Source: JBFLVQ01 sp040758525
GTDB taxonomy: Bacteria > Acidobacteriota > Blastocatellia > Chloracidobacteriales > JADJPF01
NCBI GenBank assembly: GCA_040758525.1
Contig: JBFLVQ010000015.1
Location: 1-37,581, forward strand
DNA: 37,581 nt
Direction of reading: 5' to 3'
Position numbers and translations under genes: made by a program. Each line of letters opens with the position of its first letter. Within the stretch, counting starts at the first letter, position 1. The notes beneath the pieces were generated by a model that was not told where the DNA came from, ran no database searches, and saw only the letters and a program-made list of their open reading frames with translations. Shown here piece by piece: positions 35,478 through 37,581 of the stretch.

Positions 35478-36443
35478 ATGCGGATCTTTTTATTTGCCAT
35501 CTATGTCTGTTTATTGCTAATTATTTTTTCGGCTAATGTTTACCCACAAACGGTTTTAGCCAAACCACAGATATTTGCTCCCGGGATGATCTCTACACCG
35601 GAAGACGAACTGAATGCCGCATTTTCACCGGATGGAAAATCCTTGTATTTTTCAAAAAAAGCGGTGCGTAAAGGCGTCATTGTCGTTTCCCATTTAGTGA
35701 ACGGAAAATGGTCGTCCCCCCAAGTTGCGAGTTTTTCCGGTCAATATAGTGATTTTGATCCTTATTTTTCCATTGATGGAACAAAGCTCTTTTTTATTTC
35801 CAACCGTCCACTTGAGGGCAATATACCCAAACAAGATTACGATATTTGGGTCATTGAAAAGACAAAAGAGGGTTGGAGTACACCAAGAAATTTGGGCGCA
35901 CCAGTTAATAGCGAGAAGGATGAGTTTTACCCTGCGATTGCGGCTGATGGCACACTCTACTTCAGCACGGTTCGACAAGGCGGAAAAGGTTCTTTTGACA
36001 TTTATTGCTCACGGTTAGTCAATGGTAAGTATGGTGAACCAGAAAATTTGGGTGAGCTAAACTCTCCTAGTTCTGAGGTAGATTGTTATATTGCTGCTGA
36101 TCAAAGCTATCTGATATTTGCTTCTTACGGGCGACCAGCAGGTATTGGAGATGGCGATTTATATATTAGTTTCAATCAAAACGGAGTTTGGACAAAAGCC
36201 ATTAATCTCGGTATTGGCATAAACTCTGCGGCACGCGAATACTGCCCAATCGGCTCGCCGGACGGAAAATATCTGTTTTTTACTAGTGAACGGGGATTCC
36301 AAGATTCAATTCCAACCAAAGCTTATTCATTCAGCGAACTGAGAAAACTTTTGACAGGTATTGAAAATGGCAGAGGTAATATTTATCAGATCGAGATCAA
36401 TGCTTTAAATTTATCAGAACTGAGATCCAAAGTCGGTAATTGA
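35478..36443 (+). CDS. Secreted PD40 beta-propeller protein
   Basis: A 321-aa protein with signal peptide (MRIFLFAIYVCLLLIIFSANVYPQ) and repeated PD40/WD40-like blades: AAFSPDGKSLYFSKK, DPYFSIDGTKLFFISNR, YPAIAADGTLYFSTVR, DCYIAADQSYLIFAS, CPIGSPDGKYLFFTSERG. Such TolB-like propellers are periplasmic or surface scaffolds; no catalytic residues are evident. AAGGA lies about 9-10 bp before the ATG. It is downstream of the DUF1579-like gene on the same strand, 261 bp apart. Confidence 0.82.
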   Translation: MRIFLFAIYVCLLLIIFSANVYPQTVLAKPQIFAPGMISTPEDELNAAFSPDGKSLYFSKKAVRKGVIVVSHLVNGKWSSPQVASFSGQYSDFDPYFSIDGTKLFFISNRPLEGNIPKQDYDIWVIEKTKEGWSTPRNLGAPVNSEKDEFYPAIAADGTLYFSTVRQGGKGSFDIYCSRLVNGKYGEPENLGELNSPSSEVDCYIAADQSYLIFASYGRPAGIGDGDLYISFNQNGVWTKAINLGIGINSAAREYCPIGSPDGKYLFFTSERGFQDSIPTKAYSFSELRKLLTGIENGRGNIYQIEINALNLSELRSKVGN

Positions 36444-36521
36444 GTGACGAGTAGAGCCAAGATACACTCCGTCAAGAAGGAATTTGCTTGTTCAGTAGTA
36501 ACAAACTTTCCCTTATCAGCT

Positions 36522-37460
36522 TCAACAATTGCCATCTAATGGTGAAGCTTTTCCTCTGACTTTTTCATGACGAACTATTTTTATTTGTCCGTGTTTGATT
36601 AAGTACAGCGGATTGCTCGCATTATTAGCAAAGACCCATCAGTCATTACCTGCTGTTTTCCAATATTTATTGGTAACCCAGTATTTACCTTTATTTGGGT
36701 GACGGCGTTTAGCCCAGGCCCAGAGACTTTGCCACATCAGCATATCAAGCCTATAAAAGCTTTCTTTGCTGCATACAGCACGATAATAGTTGCACCAGCC
36801 TCTTATTTTGGGATTTAGAGTTTGAATCAGTTCTGTTTGACTCTTTCCTTTATGTTTTGAGATTACCTCTTTAAGGTTTAGGTGGTGTCTTTTTATTGCC
36901 TCTTTGCTTGGTTCAATAATGGTTTTGAAGCCGAGTCTGACTCCACTCGGATTGTGACCAGTTTCATATTTACTCACCGGAAATTGCCGAATTTGAAAGC
37001 CGAGGAAATTGAATCCTGATTCTTTATTCGTTTTCTTTAGAGTATGGACAATCTGAGTTTTACTTTCTTTGAATTCCAGGCCAATTTCTTTCAACCACAT
37101 CTCCAAAATCTCTTTGCATTTCTCAACAACCTGACGATCTTCATGCAAAACAATCAGGTCATCAGCGTAACGAATGACATTTAAGCTTCGGGTTCTTGTA
37201 CTGCGTGCTTTTTGATGTCCTCGTTTGTCACGCATATCTACAATATATGGCGCACAATCTTTGAGAAATTTCTCCATTCCATGAAGGGCAATATTGGCTA
37301 AGAGCGGTGATGCTACTCCGCCTTGTGGTGTTCCTTCATTTGTTGGAAAGAGTTTTTCTCCATCCATATATCCCGATTTCAGCCAAGCTTTAATTTGGCG
37401 TCTATAGGTTGGACTGGTGTTGAGTTTTTCAAGTAGCTTTTGATGATCGATCCGATCAAA
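36522..37460 (-). pseudogene. Broken group II intron reverse transcriptase/maturase
   Basis: The minus-strand frame from 37460 encodes the RT palm (FDRIDHQKLLEKL, TPQGGVASPLLANI, catalytic YADD in NVIRYADDLIVLH), then the maturase X domain (LNPKIRGWCNYYRAV, WAWAKRRHPNKGKYW). A TGA at 36641-36639 interrupts ...TAGND, but the same frame goes on with WVFANNASNPLYLIKHGQIK and VRGKASPLDGNC up to 36522, as an intact protein would. Upstream, homology stops at 37460, where an in-frame TGA and unrelated sequence follow, so the N-terminal third and the 5' intron RNA are gone. The longest intact ORF is 36639-37367 (242 aa). Confidence 0.85.
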
Positions 37461-37581
37461 CGATCAATCAACTTAATACCCCCTTCAACAAGCCATCCAA
37501 AAAGCAGGGCGGCGAAATAGAGATTACAGACCCAACACATCCGCTTTTGGGTCGGCGATTTCCTCTTCTATATATAAGCAG

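Noticed and set aside
36430..36533. Short minus-strand frame beginning MAIVEADKGKFVTTEQAN
   Set aside because: About 30 codons, overlapping the end of the RT remnant, without support beyond an antitoxin-like look.
37379..37540. Minus-strand 53-codon ORF beginning MCWVCNLYFAALLFGWLVEGG
   Set aside because: It runs out of frame through the reverse-transcriptase remnant, so at least its second half is a shadow; the hydrophobic start is not enough to call a gene.

Overview
The window looks like part of an extrachromosomal replicon (plasmid or chromid) of a Gram-negative, bacteriochlorophyll-making bacterium. A Chloracidobacterium-like member of the Acidobacteriota is my best guess. The reasons are magnesium-chelatase genes (bchI, bchD, bchH), a very long Oar-type TonB-dependent receptor with an N-terminal carboxypeptidase-regulatory domain (typical of Acidobacteria), Tat-exported proteins, and a complete plasmid-style replication/partition block. 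Base composition looks below 50% GC by eye, lower than described Chloracidobacterium, so a divergent relative is more likely. The taxonomic call is inference.

Region 1 (1-12146, minus strand) is the start of a secondary-metabolite assembly line, transcribed right to left: a fatty-acyl-AMP ligase, a fully reducing PKS with an N-terminal ACP, and an NRPS that runs off the left edge. The NRPS has a cyclization domain (DxxxxDxxS) and an adenylation domain whose specificity residues read D-L-Y-N-L-S-L-I-W, the cysteine code. The predicted early product is a fatty acid extended by two carbons and joined to a thiazoline ring.

Region 2 (12317-18136) holds an Oar-like outer-membrane receptor, a Tat-exported SnoaL-like protein, an MFS exporter and a TMEM14-family membrane protein.

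Region 3 (18154-25028, plus) is a tight magnesium-chelatase operon, bchI-bchD-bchH, in which bchH is split into two ORFs in swapped order: the C-terminal half (570 aa) comes first and the N-terminal half (720 aa) second, coupled by a TGATG overlap. Together they make about 1290 aa, a normal BchH length. This is the most striking feature of the window.

Region 4 (25017-29315, minus) is the replication and partition block: an RPA-type replication initiator, an origin with ten iterons, a GATC-dense palindromic stretch and a 32-bp perfect palindrome, then an xre-parA-parB operon (transcribed xre first). The initiator gene and bchH-N converge and overlap by 12 bp.

Region 5 (29482-37581) is accessory: an unknown four-helix membrane protein, a 2x[4Fe-4S] ferredoxin, a decayed IS605-type tnpB, an AraC regulator followed by a Tat-exported alpha/beta hydrolase, a divergent GTP-cyclohydrolase-II-like protein, two secreted proteins (DUF1579-like and PD40 beta-propeller), and a broken group II intron reverse transcriptase at the right edge.
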